Source of the DNA: M0108 sp049654905
GTDB lineage: Bacteria; Pseudomonadota; Gammaproteobacteria; Chromatiales; Chromatiaceae
Length of the DNA stretch: 36,533 nt
Assembly (NCBI GenBank): GCA_049654905.1
Contig: JBASIS010000276.1
Coordinates: forward strand, 1 to 36,533
Direction: 5' to 3'
Each line of letters opens with the position of its first letter. Position 1 is the first letter of the stretch. A model generated the notes under the pieces. It worked only from the letters and a program-made list of their open reading frames with translations, made no database searches and had not been told where the DNA came from. Positions 1 to 9,432 of the stretch are shown here, one piece after another. Both the position numbers and the translations under genes were made by a program.

Positions 1-163
1 AGCATCCCTGCTGTCGACACCCCCGCCAGCCCCCACCCGGCCCTCCCGCGATAGGCCGGGGAGTAACCCGCGTTGGCCAGATTTGGCTGTAGGGTTAGGG
101 TGAGTGCCCATGGGCGTGCTATCCAACTCAGGAAGGCGGTGGGATTGGGTCAGTGCCAGCAGT

Positions 164-206
164 AAAAAAGGACCGCGAGAATGAGGTGTGCCCACTCTGG
201 CGGTCC
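164..206 (-). terminator. Rho-independent terminator (minus strand), distal
   Basis: Seven-base arms GGACCGC (170-176) and GCGGTCC (200-206) enclose a 23-nt loop with some further internal pairing. On the minus strand they are followed by six T (A-run at 164-169). It lies about 100 nt beyond the first terminator of the small membrane-protein gene, so it is either a back-up terminator or ends a separate short transcript from 207-297. Confidence 0.6.
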
Positions 207-296
207 AACTGGCTTGCTGCCCAGAAACTGTCATGGACCCTTCAGGTAAGCCGAAGGGGTTTCTGCCCGTATAGCGGGTCCTGAGTTCTTGTAAAT

Positions 297-322
297 CGAA
301 AAGGTGGCTTTGCCTGGCCACC
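297..322 (-). terminator. Rho-independent terminator after the 45-residue membrane protein
   Basis: Arms GGTGGC (303-308) and GCCACC (317-322) with an 8-nt loop are followed on the minus strand by TTTTCG (297-302). It sits 36 nt downstream of the stop codon of the minus-strand gene at 358-495, which supports that gene being real. Confidence 0.7.
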
Positions 323-357
323 CGGATAATCACTCACTGATTAGACCTCTGGCTGGA

Positions 358-495
358 TCAGCGCAAGGTCTCGGATTTCGCCAGGCGGCGGCGCACCTCG
401 GAGGCCTTTTCGTTCCCCCTGACGATACCGATGAGTAGGCCCGCAGCCAGCAGTGCCAGCACAAAGCCCCCGATGGTCAAGGCGTCAAAGCTCAT
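358..495 (-). CDS. Small single-pass membrane protein, 45 residues
   Basis: The 45-residue product begins MSFDALTIGGF, has one hydrophobic segment at about residues 7-26 (rich in Leu, Ala, Gly and Ile), and ends in a charged, Arg/Lys/Glu-rich tail of about 18 residues. This suggests a single-pass inner-membrane microprotein with a cytoplasmic tail. A purine-rich CGGAGAGG lies just upstream of the ATG and a good terminator follows the stop. It is divergent from the ompR-like gene and shares the 496-747 intergenic region with it. The family is not recognised. Small proteins of this layout often modulate a membrane partner; here the neighbouring sensor kinase would be a candidate, but that is speculation. 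Confidence 0.65.
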   Translation of the reverse strand: MSFDALTIGGFVLALLAAGLLIGIVRGNEKASEVRRRLAKSETLR

Positions 496-580
496 ATTGG
501 CCTCTCCGTAACAACACAATACATTGAAAGCGCTTTAACTCTGAGTACCTGCAAGGGTACGCCACGAGTGTAGGGCCCAA

Positions 581-629
581 TGATTTCCTCGGTATTTCGT
601 TATATACTTATTTTGTCACAAACTGTAAC
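581..629 (+). promoter_or_regulatory. Putative promoter and tandem half-sites before the ompR-like gene
   Basis: TATACT at 603-608 is a good -10 element, with a weak -35 (TGATTT, 581-586). Just downstream, TGTCAC (614-619) and TGTAAC (624-629) are direct half-sites exactly 10 bp apart. That is the one-helical-turn spacing typical of OmpR/PhoB-family dimers bound head to tail, so autoregulation is plausible. Promoter assignment is by eye. Confidence 0.4.
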
Positions 630-747
630 GGCGGGCCGCGGCTCTGGCGGGCGCCGTTATCTGGCATTTCGTGCTCGAGTGATGGCGCCGGGCGGGTGAT
701 CCACTACCAGCCCTGGCGTCGGGACAAAGAGGGGAAAGTTTGCCCTG

Positions 748-1467
748 ATGACCGATCACCCCACCCGTCTCCTGGTCGTGGATGACGATGAACCTATTCG
801 AGCCCTCCTGACTCGCTATCTGACCCAGGAGGGTTTTGCCGTGGCCGGGGTGGAGGATGGTGCCGCCATGGATGAGTGGCTGGTCCGGAACCAGGCGGAT
901 CTGGTGATCCTCGACCTCATGCTGCCGGGGGAGGATGGCCTTTCGGTAGCGCGGCGCCTGCGGCGGGAATCGCGCGTGCCGATCGTCATGCTGTCGGCGC
1001 GCGGGGACGATATCGACCGCATCGTGGGCCTGGAGGTGGGCGCCGATGACTATCTGGCCAAGCCCTTCAACCCCCGCGAACTCCTGGCTCGGATTCGTGC
1101 TGTCCTCCGTCGCCAGCCAGCCCCTGTCCCGGCGGCGCCGGAAGATGCCAATGCCCAGGTCAAGGCCTTCGGTCCCTATCGGCTTGATGCCAAGCGCCGG
1201 GAGTTGACCCGTGACGGCGAGCACCTGGCCCTGACCAGCAGTGAATTCGATCTGCTCCAGGTCTTTCTGGCCCGGCCCAATCGCCTCCTCGATCGGGATA
1301 GCCTCCTGGATCTGCTGAAGGGGTATGAGCGTTCCCCCTTCGATCGCAGCATGGATGTCCAGGTAGCGCGCTTGAGATCCAAGATCGAGCCCGACACCAA
1401 GCACCCCATCTATATCCGCACCGTCTGGGGCAAGGGCTACGTCTTCACCCCCCAGGGCGAACCCTAG
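748..1467 (+). CDS. ompR: OmpR-family response regulator
   Basis: This is a DNA-binding response regulator of 239 residues, the usual length for OmpR. The N-terminal receiver (about 6-120) has the acidic pair D12/D13, phospho-acceptor D56 in VILDLMLPGEDG, S83 at the Thr/Ser switch position and K105 in the AKPF motif. The C-terminal winged helix (about 138-235) has the Trans_Reg_C signature ending in RTVWGKGYVF. The ATG is preceded by GAGGGGAAAG at a sensible distance. The kinase gene starts 12 nt after the stop, so the two are one operon. The overall similarity is to OmpR of the EnvZ/OmpR osmosensing system. The symbol is given on that basis, and the physiological signal in this organism is unknown. 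Confidence 0.85.
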   Translation: MTDHPTRLLVVDDDEPIRALLTRYLTQEGFAVAGVEDGAAMDEWLVRNQADLVILDLMLPGEDGLSVARRLRRESRVPIVMLSARGDDIDRIVGLEVGADDYLAKPFNPRELLARIRAVLRRQPAPVPAAPEDANAQVKAFGPYRLDAKRRELTRDGEHLALTSSEFDLLQVFLARPNRLLDRDSLLDLLKGYERSPFDRSMDVQVARLRSKIEPDTKHPIYIRTVWGKGYVFTPQGEP

Positions 1468-1479
1468 CAGCCCCACGCC

Positions 1480-2835
1480 ATGCGTTTGTCCCTCTTCAGC
1501 CGGGCCCTGCTGACCCTGGTCGTCACCTTTGGGCTCTTCGCCATTCTGGCCTTCGCCGCCGTGGTCCAGTTCGCCCTGATACCGGTGGCCGATCGCTCGA
1601 CCCAAGACCTGAGTGCCCTCATGCTCCTGGCGACCGATACCCTGGCCCACCTTGATGCGGGGCACCAGGCAACCTTTCGTGCCAGTATCGACCGTGACCA
1701 TGGCCTGCGCCTGCTCGCACCGGGTCAGGTGCCCCAGGACTTGAGCGACTATTACTTTCCCTACATGGCGCGCCTGAAAAAGGCGCTGGGCGAGCGCCTC
1801 GGGACACCGGTGGCGGCGGGCAGCAATTTCGAGGATGGTGAACGCTGGTTGTGGGTGCGCCTGCCCGTCCGGGGCGCGTTCGTCTGGGTTGGCTTCCCCC
1901 GGGAGCGGGTGGGGAGTCGGCCCTTCGAGGGCCTGGCCCTGGTGGTGTTCGTCTCCCTCATCCTCCTCGTCCTCTCGGCGGCCGTGCTGGCGCGACGTGT
2001 CACCATTCCCCTGGAGCGATTGTCGAAGGCGGCGGAACAGGTCGCCCAGGGTTTCTCGCCCACGCCCCTGCCGGAAACCGGCCCCCGGGAGCTGGCCAAC
2101 CTGGCGCGGCAGTTCAACGAGACGAGCCGTCAGGTGCGGGAACTCCTGGCAAATCGCACCCTGCTCCTGGCCGGCATTTCCCACGACTTGCGCACCCCGC
2201 TGACGCGCCTGCGCCTGGCCCTGGAGATGTTGCCCCGCGACCCGGCGCAACTGGACCTGCTGGAGCGCATGGAAGGGGACCTGGAAGAGATGAACGGCCT
2301 GATCGGCCAGGCGGCGGAACTGGGAAAAAGCCTGGGCCGGGGCGAGCCCCGCTGGGTTGATCTGGGCAAGTTGCTCGGCGACCTGTGCGAGGCTAATCCG
2401 CGCCTGAAATGGCAGCGCCTGCCGGCTTGTTGTCATGCGGTCGATCCTCTGGCCCTGCGGCGGATCGTCGGCAACCTGCTGGAAAATGCCCTGCGCTACA
2501 GCCAGGGTGAGGTCGAGGTGCGCCTGGCTTGTGCCCAACCGCCGGAAATCCAGGTTCTGGATCGCGGCCCGGGCATCCCCGAACAGGAGCGCGAGGCCGT
2601 CTTCCGGCCCTTCTATCGCCTGGAGCAATCCCGCAACCGCGCCACGGGTGGCAGTGGCCTGGGATTGGCGGTCAGTCGCCAACTGGCGCTGGCCAACGGC
2701 ATCGATCTGCGCCTGGAGCCGCGGCCCGGTGGCGGCCTGATTGCCAGCCTGCGTCTGGCTGGGCAAGGGGGCTTGGGCAAGCCGTCCGCTCATCCCGCGC
2801 CGAATCCAGTTGACGCCATCGACGGCACTGCCTAA
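1480..2835 (+). CDS. envZ: EnvZ-like sensor histidine kinase
   Basis: This is a 451-residue inner-membrane sensor kinase and the expected partner of the adjacent OmpR-like regulator. Transmembrane segments lie at about residues 9-32 and 150-171, bracketing a periplasmic domain of roughly 118 residues. A HAMP linker follows (about 172-225). The H-box AGISHDLRTPLTRLRL carries the phospho-acceptor H235. The ATPase has the N-box with N332 and N336, the G1 box DRGPGIP (361-367), an F-box near FRPFYRLE, and the G2 box GSGLGL (391-396). The layout and the ISHDLRTPLTRLRLALEM stretch match EnvZ closely. About 25 extra Pro/Ala-rich residues follow the ATPase. Its periplasmic signal cannot be read from sequence. 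Confidence 0.85.
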   Translation: MRLSLFSRALLTLVVTFGLFAILAFAAVVQFALIPVADRSTQDLSALMLLATDTLAHLDAGHQATFRASIDRDHGLRLLAPGQVPQDLSDYYFPYMARLKKALGERLGTPVAAGSNFEDGERWLWVRLPVRGAFVWVGFPRERVGSRPFEGLALVVFVSLILLVLSAAVLARRVTIPLERLSKAAEQVAQGFSPTPLPETGPRELANLARQFNETSRQVRELLANRTLLLAGISHDLRTPLTRLRLALEMLPRDPAQLDLLERMEGDLEEMNGLIGQAAELGKSLGRGEPRWVDLGKLLGDLCEANPRLKWQRLPACCHAVDPLALRRIVGNLLENALRYSQGEVEVRLACAQPPEIQVLDRGPGIPEQEREAVFRPFYRLEQSRNRATGGSGLGLAVSRQLALANGIDLRLEPRPGGGLIASLRLAGQGGLGKPSAHPAPNPVDAIDGTA

Positions 2836-2951
2836 ATTCCGCTTTCCGGCAAGTCCGCGCCAAGACGGGCAGGGGCGAGGGCCTGGCCGGCTTACGCGAC
2901 CAAGACCGGCCCGGTTACGGCTGATTCGACCACCTAGCGGAGTATTCACAG

Positions 2952-3416
2952 ATGCTGCAACCCGGCGATCCCGCCCCCCCCTTCTCGCTTCCGGACGCGG
3001 ACATGGACCGCTTTCATTCAGAGAAGCTGAAGGGCAAGAAGAACCTGGTGCTTTACTTCTACCCCCGGGACGATACCCCAGGCTGCACCCTGGAGGCCCT
3101 GGAGTTCACGGACCTGCAGCCAGAATTCGAGGCCATGGAGGCGGAGGTCGTGGGTATCAGCATGGATAGCTGCGTCAGCCATGGTGCCTTCCGGGATAAG
3201 CATGGCATCAATGTGCGGCTGCTGGCGGATACCGAGGGGGAGGTCTGCCGGGCCTACGGCGTCTGGCAGGAACGCGAGCGTCAGGGCGAGAAACGCTGTG
3301 GGATCTTGCGTTCCACCTTCCTGATCGACAAGGCCGGAGTCATCCGCCAGACCCTCTATGACGTTAAGCCCAAGGGCCACGCCGCCCAGATGGTGGCGTA
3401 TTTGAAGGAGCTGTAA
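2952..3416 (+). CDS. bcp: Bcp/PrxQ-type peroxiredoxin
   Basis: This 154-residue thiol peroxidase of the AhpC/TSA fold should reduce H2O2 and organic peroxides in the cytoplasm. The peroxidatic Cys is C45 in RDDTPGCTLEA. In E. coli Bcp a second Cys sits five residues later; here that position (50) is Leu, so the usual intrahelical disulfide cannot form. Other cysteines at 73, 99 and 116 could resolve it, or it may act as a 1-Cys enzyme. The thioredoxin-fold strands and the conserved STFLIDK segment are intact. It lies between the two signalling gene pairs and ends 23 nt before the hybrid kinase, so it may be co-transcribed with that redox/PAS system. Confidence 0.88.
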   Translation: MLQPGDPAPPFSLPDADMDRFHSEKLKGKKNLVLYFYPRDDTPGCTLEALEFTDLQPEFEAMEAEVVGISMDSCVSHGAFRDKHGINVRLLADTEGEVCRAYGVWQERERQGEKRCGILRSTFLIDKAGVIRQTLYDVKPKGHAAQMVAYLKEL

Positions 3417-3439
3417 GGCGCCAGGGATAAGCCAAGCCG

Positions 3440-5784
<2,345 letters not shown>

Positions 5785-5788
<4 letters not shown>

Positions 5789-6663
5789 ACCGCTATTCCG
5801 GCTTCAAACTCCTCATCGTTGATGATCATGCCCACAATCTTTTTACCTTGCGGACATTGATCGAGGCACACACGGATGTGACCATCCTCGAGGCCACCTC
5901 CGGACAGCAGGCCATCGACCTGACGCTGCACCACCCGGACATCGATCTCATCATCCTGGATGTACAGATGCCGGAGATGGACGGCTTTCAGATCGCCGCC
6001 CTGCTGAAGATGCGCAAGCGCACCCGCGATATCCCCATCATCTTCCTCACCGCCGCCTTTAAGTCCGAGGAGTTCCAGCAGCGCGGTTATGCCATCGGGG
6101 CCGTCGATTATCTGCTCAAGCCCATCGAGGACAACCAGTTCATCAATAAGATCAGCACCTACTTCCGGCTGATCGAGAAGGAGCGGGCCCTGAACCAGGT
6201 GCTGGAGCGCCAGGTCGCCGAGCGCACCGCCGAACTGGCTCAGGCCAAGCAGTACCTGGAGAATATCATTGCCTATATGGGCGAGGCACTCTTGATCCTG
6301 AACCCCCAGGGGGAGATCAAGTCCGCCAATCCCGCCGCCTGTCGGATGCTCGGTTACCGGGAATCGGACTTGCGAGGCATGTCCATTGGCGACGTCTTCG
6401 AGGAGGAGGGCGACGAAGTGGCCGGCGCCTTCATGGGTCTCTGGCTGGAGGCCTTGATCCGCGCGGGGGCCTTGAGCAAGATCGATGCCCGCTTCATCGC
6501 CAGCGACGGTCGCCGCGTGCCCATTCTCTTTTCCCGCACCGCTGTTCGTGACCCGGACGGTGGTATCGCCGATATCATCTGCATCGCCAAGGACATGACG
6601 GGCTATGTCCGTGTCGATCAGGATAGGGAAGACGCGGCTCAGACCGCTCAAGAACCCCTTTAG
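5785..6663 (+). CDS. REC-PAS response regulator without a DNA-binding output
   Basis: This 292-residue protein has an intact receiver (about 7-125), with D13/D14, phospho-acceptor D59 in IILDVQMPEMDGF, and the KPI motif. A short coiled-coil follows (about 132-157, rich in Glu, Leu, Ala and Gln), then a PAS domain (about 160-275, beginning ENIIAYMGEALLIL). No DNA-binding, GGDEF/EAL or kinase domain is present, so it must act through protein-protein contact or PAS ligand sensing. The start ATG overlaps the kinase stop by four bases. With the upstream kinase's own receiver lacking its Asp, this is the obvious phospho-acceptor of the pair. The ArsR gene starts 9 nt downstream in the same operon. 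Confidence 0.85.
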
Positions 6664-6672
6664 GAGCCGTCC

Positions 6673-7008
6673 ATGACCGAGCCAGACCGCAACACCCTGC
6701 CGGAAGATGAAGAGACTTCCCTGACCGCTAACGCCCTCAAGGCCATGGCCCATCCCTTACGGTGGAAGATCATCTGTTCCCTGGGCGACCGGGAGCTATC
6801 CGTGGGCGAGATCGTCGAACGGACCGGCACCTCCCAGAGCAATATCTCCCAGCACTTGGAGCAGTTGCGCAACAAGAACATCGTCGTGGCCCGCAAGGAG
6901 GCCAACCGCATCTTTTACCGCATCCGCAACCCTCAGCTACTGGATCTGATCGGTATCATGCGCGACGTGCTCTGCCCGGCGAATCTGGACGACCGTTATC
7001 TACGCTAG
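6673..7008 (+). CDS. ArsR-family regulator with SqrR/BigR-type cysteine pair
   Basis: This is a 111-residue winged-helix repressor of the ArsR/SmtB family. The helix-turn-helix is SVGEIVERTGTSQSNISQHL (residues 43-62), followed by a beta-wing ending in RIFYRI. It has no metal-binding CxC motif in the recognition helix. Its only two cysteines are C35 (IICSLGD) and C101 (DVLCPANL), 66 residues apart. That is the spacing in the persulfide/redox sensors SqrR (C41/C107) and BigR (C42/C108), so a thiol-based sulfide or redox response is a reasonable inference. It is the last gene of the kinase/REC-PAS operon, with no long gap. Its targets are not visible here. Confidence 0.85.
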   Translation: MTEPDRNTLPEDEETSLTANALKAMAHPLRWKIICSLGDRELSVGEIVERTGTSQSNISQHLEQLRNKNIVVARKEANRIFYRIRNPQLLDLIGIMRDVLCPANLDDRYLR

Positions 7009-7117
7009 TCTCGATTTCGGGTCGCGGGTGCGGCGCGCCTCTTCTCCACCTCTGTTGCGAGGGATGGTCTTGAGACGAAACCTCATGGGTGGGAACCCCT
7101 AAAAGCGATGGGTGGCA

Positions 7118-7551
7118 TCAAGCCCCATGCCAATGTAGCGGTCGCCCGTAAACCAGATTTTCCAGGTTATTCCAGACCACGATGAGCATGATCACCAGCC
7201 AGAGGCTCCAGAGCAGCACCAGGGAAACAAACGCCAGGCCTTGATAGGGACATCGTAAATTCACGCACCGGGCAGCCGCTGCGGTCAGGGTGAGCAGGAA
7301 AGCGATCTCCAGCAACAGGACCGGGTAGAAGAGCAGCCATACCAGATCCCGCAGCCAGATGGGCCAACCGCCGATGTTGCGCCAGAACAGCGGCTGCTCC
7401 CTCAGCCACGAAAAAATACCAAGCAGGGAAAGCAAGGCCAGATTGATGAAGACAACGGCCAAGAGGGGGCCAGGATTCGCGGCAATCCGCCCTCGGGACG
7501 CGGTTTTTTTCAAGGACAGTCTGGGCCAGATGCAGCAAGAAATTATTGACA
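7118..7551 (-). pseudogene. Membrane protein gene interrupted by IS1380 element (3' part)
   Basis: This minus-strand frame encodes about 144 residues with three or four hydrophobic segments (roughly residues 29-50, 66-92 and 104-127 of the surviving part), ending in a His/Trp-rich tail. It is an integral membrane protein of unrecognised family. The insertion sequence at 7552-9255 separates it from its 5' end: removing the element and one TGACA copy joins it in frame to codons at 9256-9312. The break falls at the second or third base of an ATG in the joined sequence. The inserted end supplies a G, making GTG at the same place, with AGGA a few bases upstream inside the IS terminus, so translation of the body may survive. 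Confidence 0.7.
7547..7551. repeat. Target-site duplication TGACA, left copy
   Basis: TGACA directly abuts the left terminal inverted repeat and is repeated at 9256-9260 beyond the right end. A 4-5 bp duplication is usual for IS1380-family elements. The intact pair suggests a recent single insertion. Confidence 0.85.
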
Positions 7552-9255
7552 CCTAAATCCTGCAAGCGCAGGCCCCGGAAAACAAGAAAGGGTATACTCA
7601 TCAGTGAGTTAAACGCTGAAGGCATCAGCCTGAGGAGTCACCCTTTCTATGAGCAAACATAGCACAAAAGCCGGCCGGTCGGCGCAGTTCGCAGCCCCTA
7701 AGGTCCACTTGGATGAGGCAGGTCCGGCCCTCACCAGCCAGGGGGGCCTGGCCCCGGTGATCCAGTTTCTCAGCCACCTCGGTTTCCGCGCGCTGTTTCG
7801 TCAGCAGGTGAGTCATGAGCGGAGCGCGAATGCCGTTTATAGTCTGGTCGATGCCGCCGTGCTGGTGATGATCGGCCTGATCGGCGGTGCCCGTAGCCTC
7901 CGCCAGTGCGTCGCCCTGTGGAGCGATCAGGTGTTGCGACGCCTGGCGGGCTGGCCACGGGTGCCGGATGAAACCACCCTCGGGCGGCTGTTCAAGGCGG
8001 TCCGCGACCGCCAAGTCAGTGAACTGGAGACCCTGAATCATGTCCTGCGCCAGCGGGTGTGGGCGCGGGCCGCACGGACCGGGCGCTCGCGCATTGGCAT
8101 CGTGACGCAGAAGTGGATCGACGTCGATTCCACCGTCAAGACCGTTTATGGTCGCCAGGAAGGGGTGGCCAAGGGTTACAATCCCCATAAGCGTGGTGCC
8201 TTGTCCTATCACCCGCTGCTGGCCTTCTGCACCGCGACCAAGGAAATCGTCCAGGCCTGGCTGCGCACCGGCAGCGCCTACACCAGCAACGGCATCGTCG
8301 CCTTCATGGAACAGTTGTGTGCCCAGTTTCCGGCGCATCAACGCCTGGTGCTGCGCGCCGACAGCGGCTTCTTCGATGGCGCGCTGCTCGAGTTCCTGGA
8401 GCAGCGCGGCCATGGTTACCTCATCAAGGTCAAACGGCGCAACCTGGAGCTCCTGCTGGCCCAGCAGCACGGGACGCCCATTCGCCGCCAGCCGGGCTGG
8501 GAGCAGTGCGAGTTCACCCATCAGGCCCACGGCTGGTCGTGCCCGCGCTTTTTCGTCGCGGTGCGCTGCCCGCGGGAGGACGCCGCCGACACGTTGCAAA
8601 CCGAACTCCTGCCGGTGGCGCGTTATGACGCCTTCTGCTACGTCACCCGCGAACCGCTCAGCCCCTGGTCGGCCCATCGCACCTACGGTCAGCGTGCTAC
8701 GTCCGAAACCTGGATCGAGGAAGCGAAGAACCAGATGGGCCTCGCCCACCTCAAGACCGACCACTTCCTGGCCAATGCCGCCCTGTTCCAGTGTGCCGTC
8801 CTGGCCTATAACACCCTGCGCTGGATGGCTCTCCTCAGCGGTAATACCGCACTCCACCGCTGGGAACCCCAGAGCATCCGCCTGCACCTGATCCGCGTCG
8901 CCGGCAAGCTGCTTACCGGTGCCAACCAATTGCGCCTGAAGCTGGTGCCACCGCCCCTGGCCAGGAAGGTGTGGTCGGACTGGTTGGCCCTGAGCGAACC
9001 CGGCTAAAACTCGCCGCGAAGGGGGCACGGCCCAAGCTCATCACGGGTGCCCAACGGCAACCTGCGGATAGACCGTGCCTGGCATCCGGCCCGGTGGCGA
9101 GGTGGAAACACGAGGGCGCCCCAAAAGACCCCGGCAGAGGGGGGTGTCGTGCCAGCCGCCGGGATTCGAGGGCATCACTTCTGTCTGACACCCTTGATAA
9201 CCCCCCGCCCAGGGTAGCGCACCTGGCGCCGAGAACCTTACTTGCAGGATTTAGG
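7552..9255 (+). mobile_element. Complete IS1380-family insertion sequence, 1704 bp
   Basis: The element is bounded by perfect 15-bp terminal inverted repeats, CCTAAATCCTGCAAG at 7552-7566 and its complement at 9241-9255, flanked by TGACA duplications. It contains one transposase gene and about 250 bp of non-coding DNA between the transposase stop and the right end. In the leader, a 9-bp inverted repeat (7585-7593 and 7640-7648) brackets the likely promoter and ribosome-binding site. Length, ends and duplication size fit the IS1380 family. All parts look intact, so it may be active. Confidence 0.9.
7649..9007 (+). CDS. IS1380-family transposase
   Basis: This 452-residue DDE transposase appears full length for the family. 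Likely catalytic acids are D160 in KWIDVDSTVKTVYG, D238 in LRADSGFFDG and E357 or E358 in ETWIEEAKNQMGL. The YNPHKRGALSYHPLLAF region after the first Asp is characteristic of IS1380 members. The ATG follows GAGGAG (7632-7637). A perfect 9-bp inverted repeat ends one base before the ATG and could fold the leader so as to limit translation. No frameshift is present. Confidence 0.93.
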   Translation: MSKHSTKAGRSAQFAAPKVHLDEAGPALTSQGGLAPVIQFLSHLGFRALFRQQVSHERSANAVYSLVDAAVLVMIGLIGGARSLRQCVALWSDQVLRRLAGWPRVPDETTLGRLFKAVRDRQVSELETLNHVLRQRVWARAARTGRSRIGIVTQKWIDVDSTVKTVYGRQEGVAKGYNPHKRGALSYHPLLAFCTATKEIVQAWLRTGSAYTSNGIVAFMEQLCAQFPAHQRLVLRADSGFFDGALLEFLEQRGHGYLIKVKRRNLELLLAQQHGTPIRRQPGWEQCEFTHQAHGWSCPRFFVAVRCPREDAADTLQTELLPVARYDAFCYVTREPLSPWSAHRTYGQRATSETWIEEAKNQMGLAHLKTDHFLANAALFQCAVLAYNTLRWMALLSGNTALHRWEPQSIRLHLIRVAGKLLTGANQLRLKLVPPPLARKVWSDWLALSEPG

Positions 9256-9312
9256 TGACATACTTTGAATGGCGGGGCCATCCAGCCTGGACTTCGCCAT
9301 AGTATCCGACAT
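9256..9312 (-). pseudogene. 5' end of the interrupted membrane protein gene
   Basis: On the minus strand an ATG at 9310-9312 (second candidate at 9298-9300) opens a frame that, after removing the IS and one target copy, continues directly into the membrane-protein frame at 7118-7551. These 17 codons encode MSDTMAKSRLDGPAIQS. A further in-frame ATG sits exactly at the insertion point, so it is uncertain whether this segment was ever translated. No strong ribosome-binding site is visible. Confidence 0.5.
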
Positions 9313-9432
9313 ATTTGAGTTGGCCGTGGGGCTGGGTGAGAAAAGTTACCGAGAAGGATCGGGAAACCCCGTGTGAGCGCGTCCCGGTATCGCGGGGACC
9401 CTGACCGGGCGACCCCGGGGCGAGGGCCTCCG

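Larger units (their letters stand above)
1..357. other. Non-coding stretch with two minus-strand terminators
   Basis: No convincing gene is visible here. A minus-strand frame stays open from an ATG at 234 to the window edge (78 codons), but its composition (runs of Gly, Pro, Ser and Arg) looks like chance openness in GC-rich DNA, and it runs straight through a strong terminator-like hairpin. The supported content is two terminator hairpins, listed separately. Confidence 0.5.

Noticed and set aside
1..234. A 78-codon minus-strand frame running off the left edge
   Set aside because: It passes through a strong terminator-like hairpin, has no ribosome-binding site and shows no recognisable protein features.
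616..2949. A 777-codon open frame on the minus strand opposite the ompR/envZ-like genes
   Set aside because: It is antisense to two clear genes, its product is low-complexity Gln/Gly/Arg-rich, and long antisense openness is expected in GC-rich coding DNA.
7625..9028. A 467-codon minus-strand frame over the insertion sequence
   Set aside because: It is the antisense of the IS1380 transposase, which has intact catalytic motifs.
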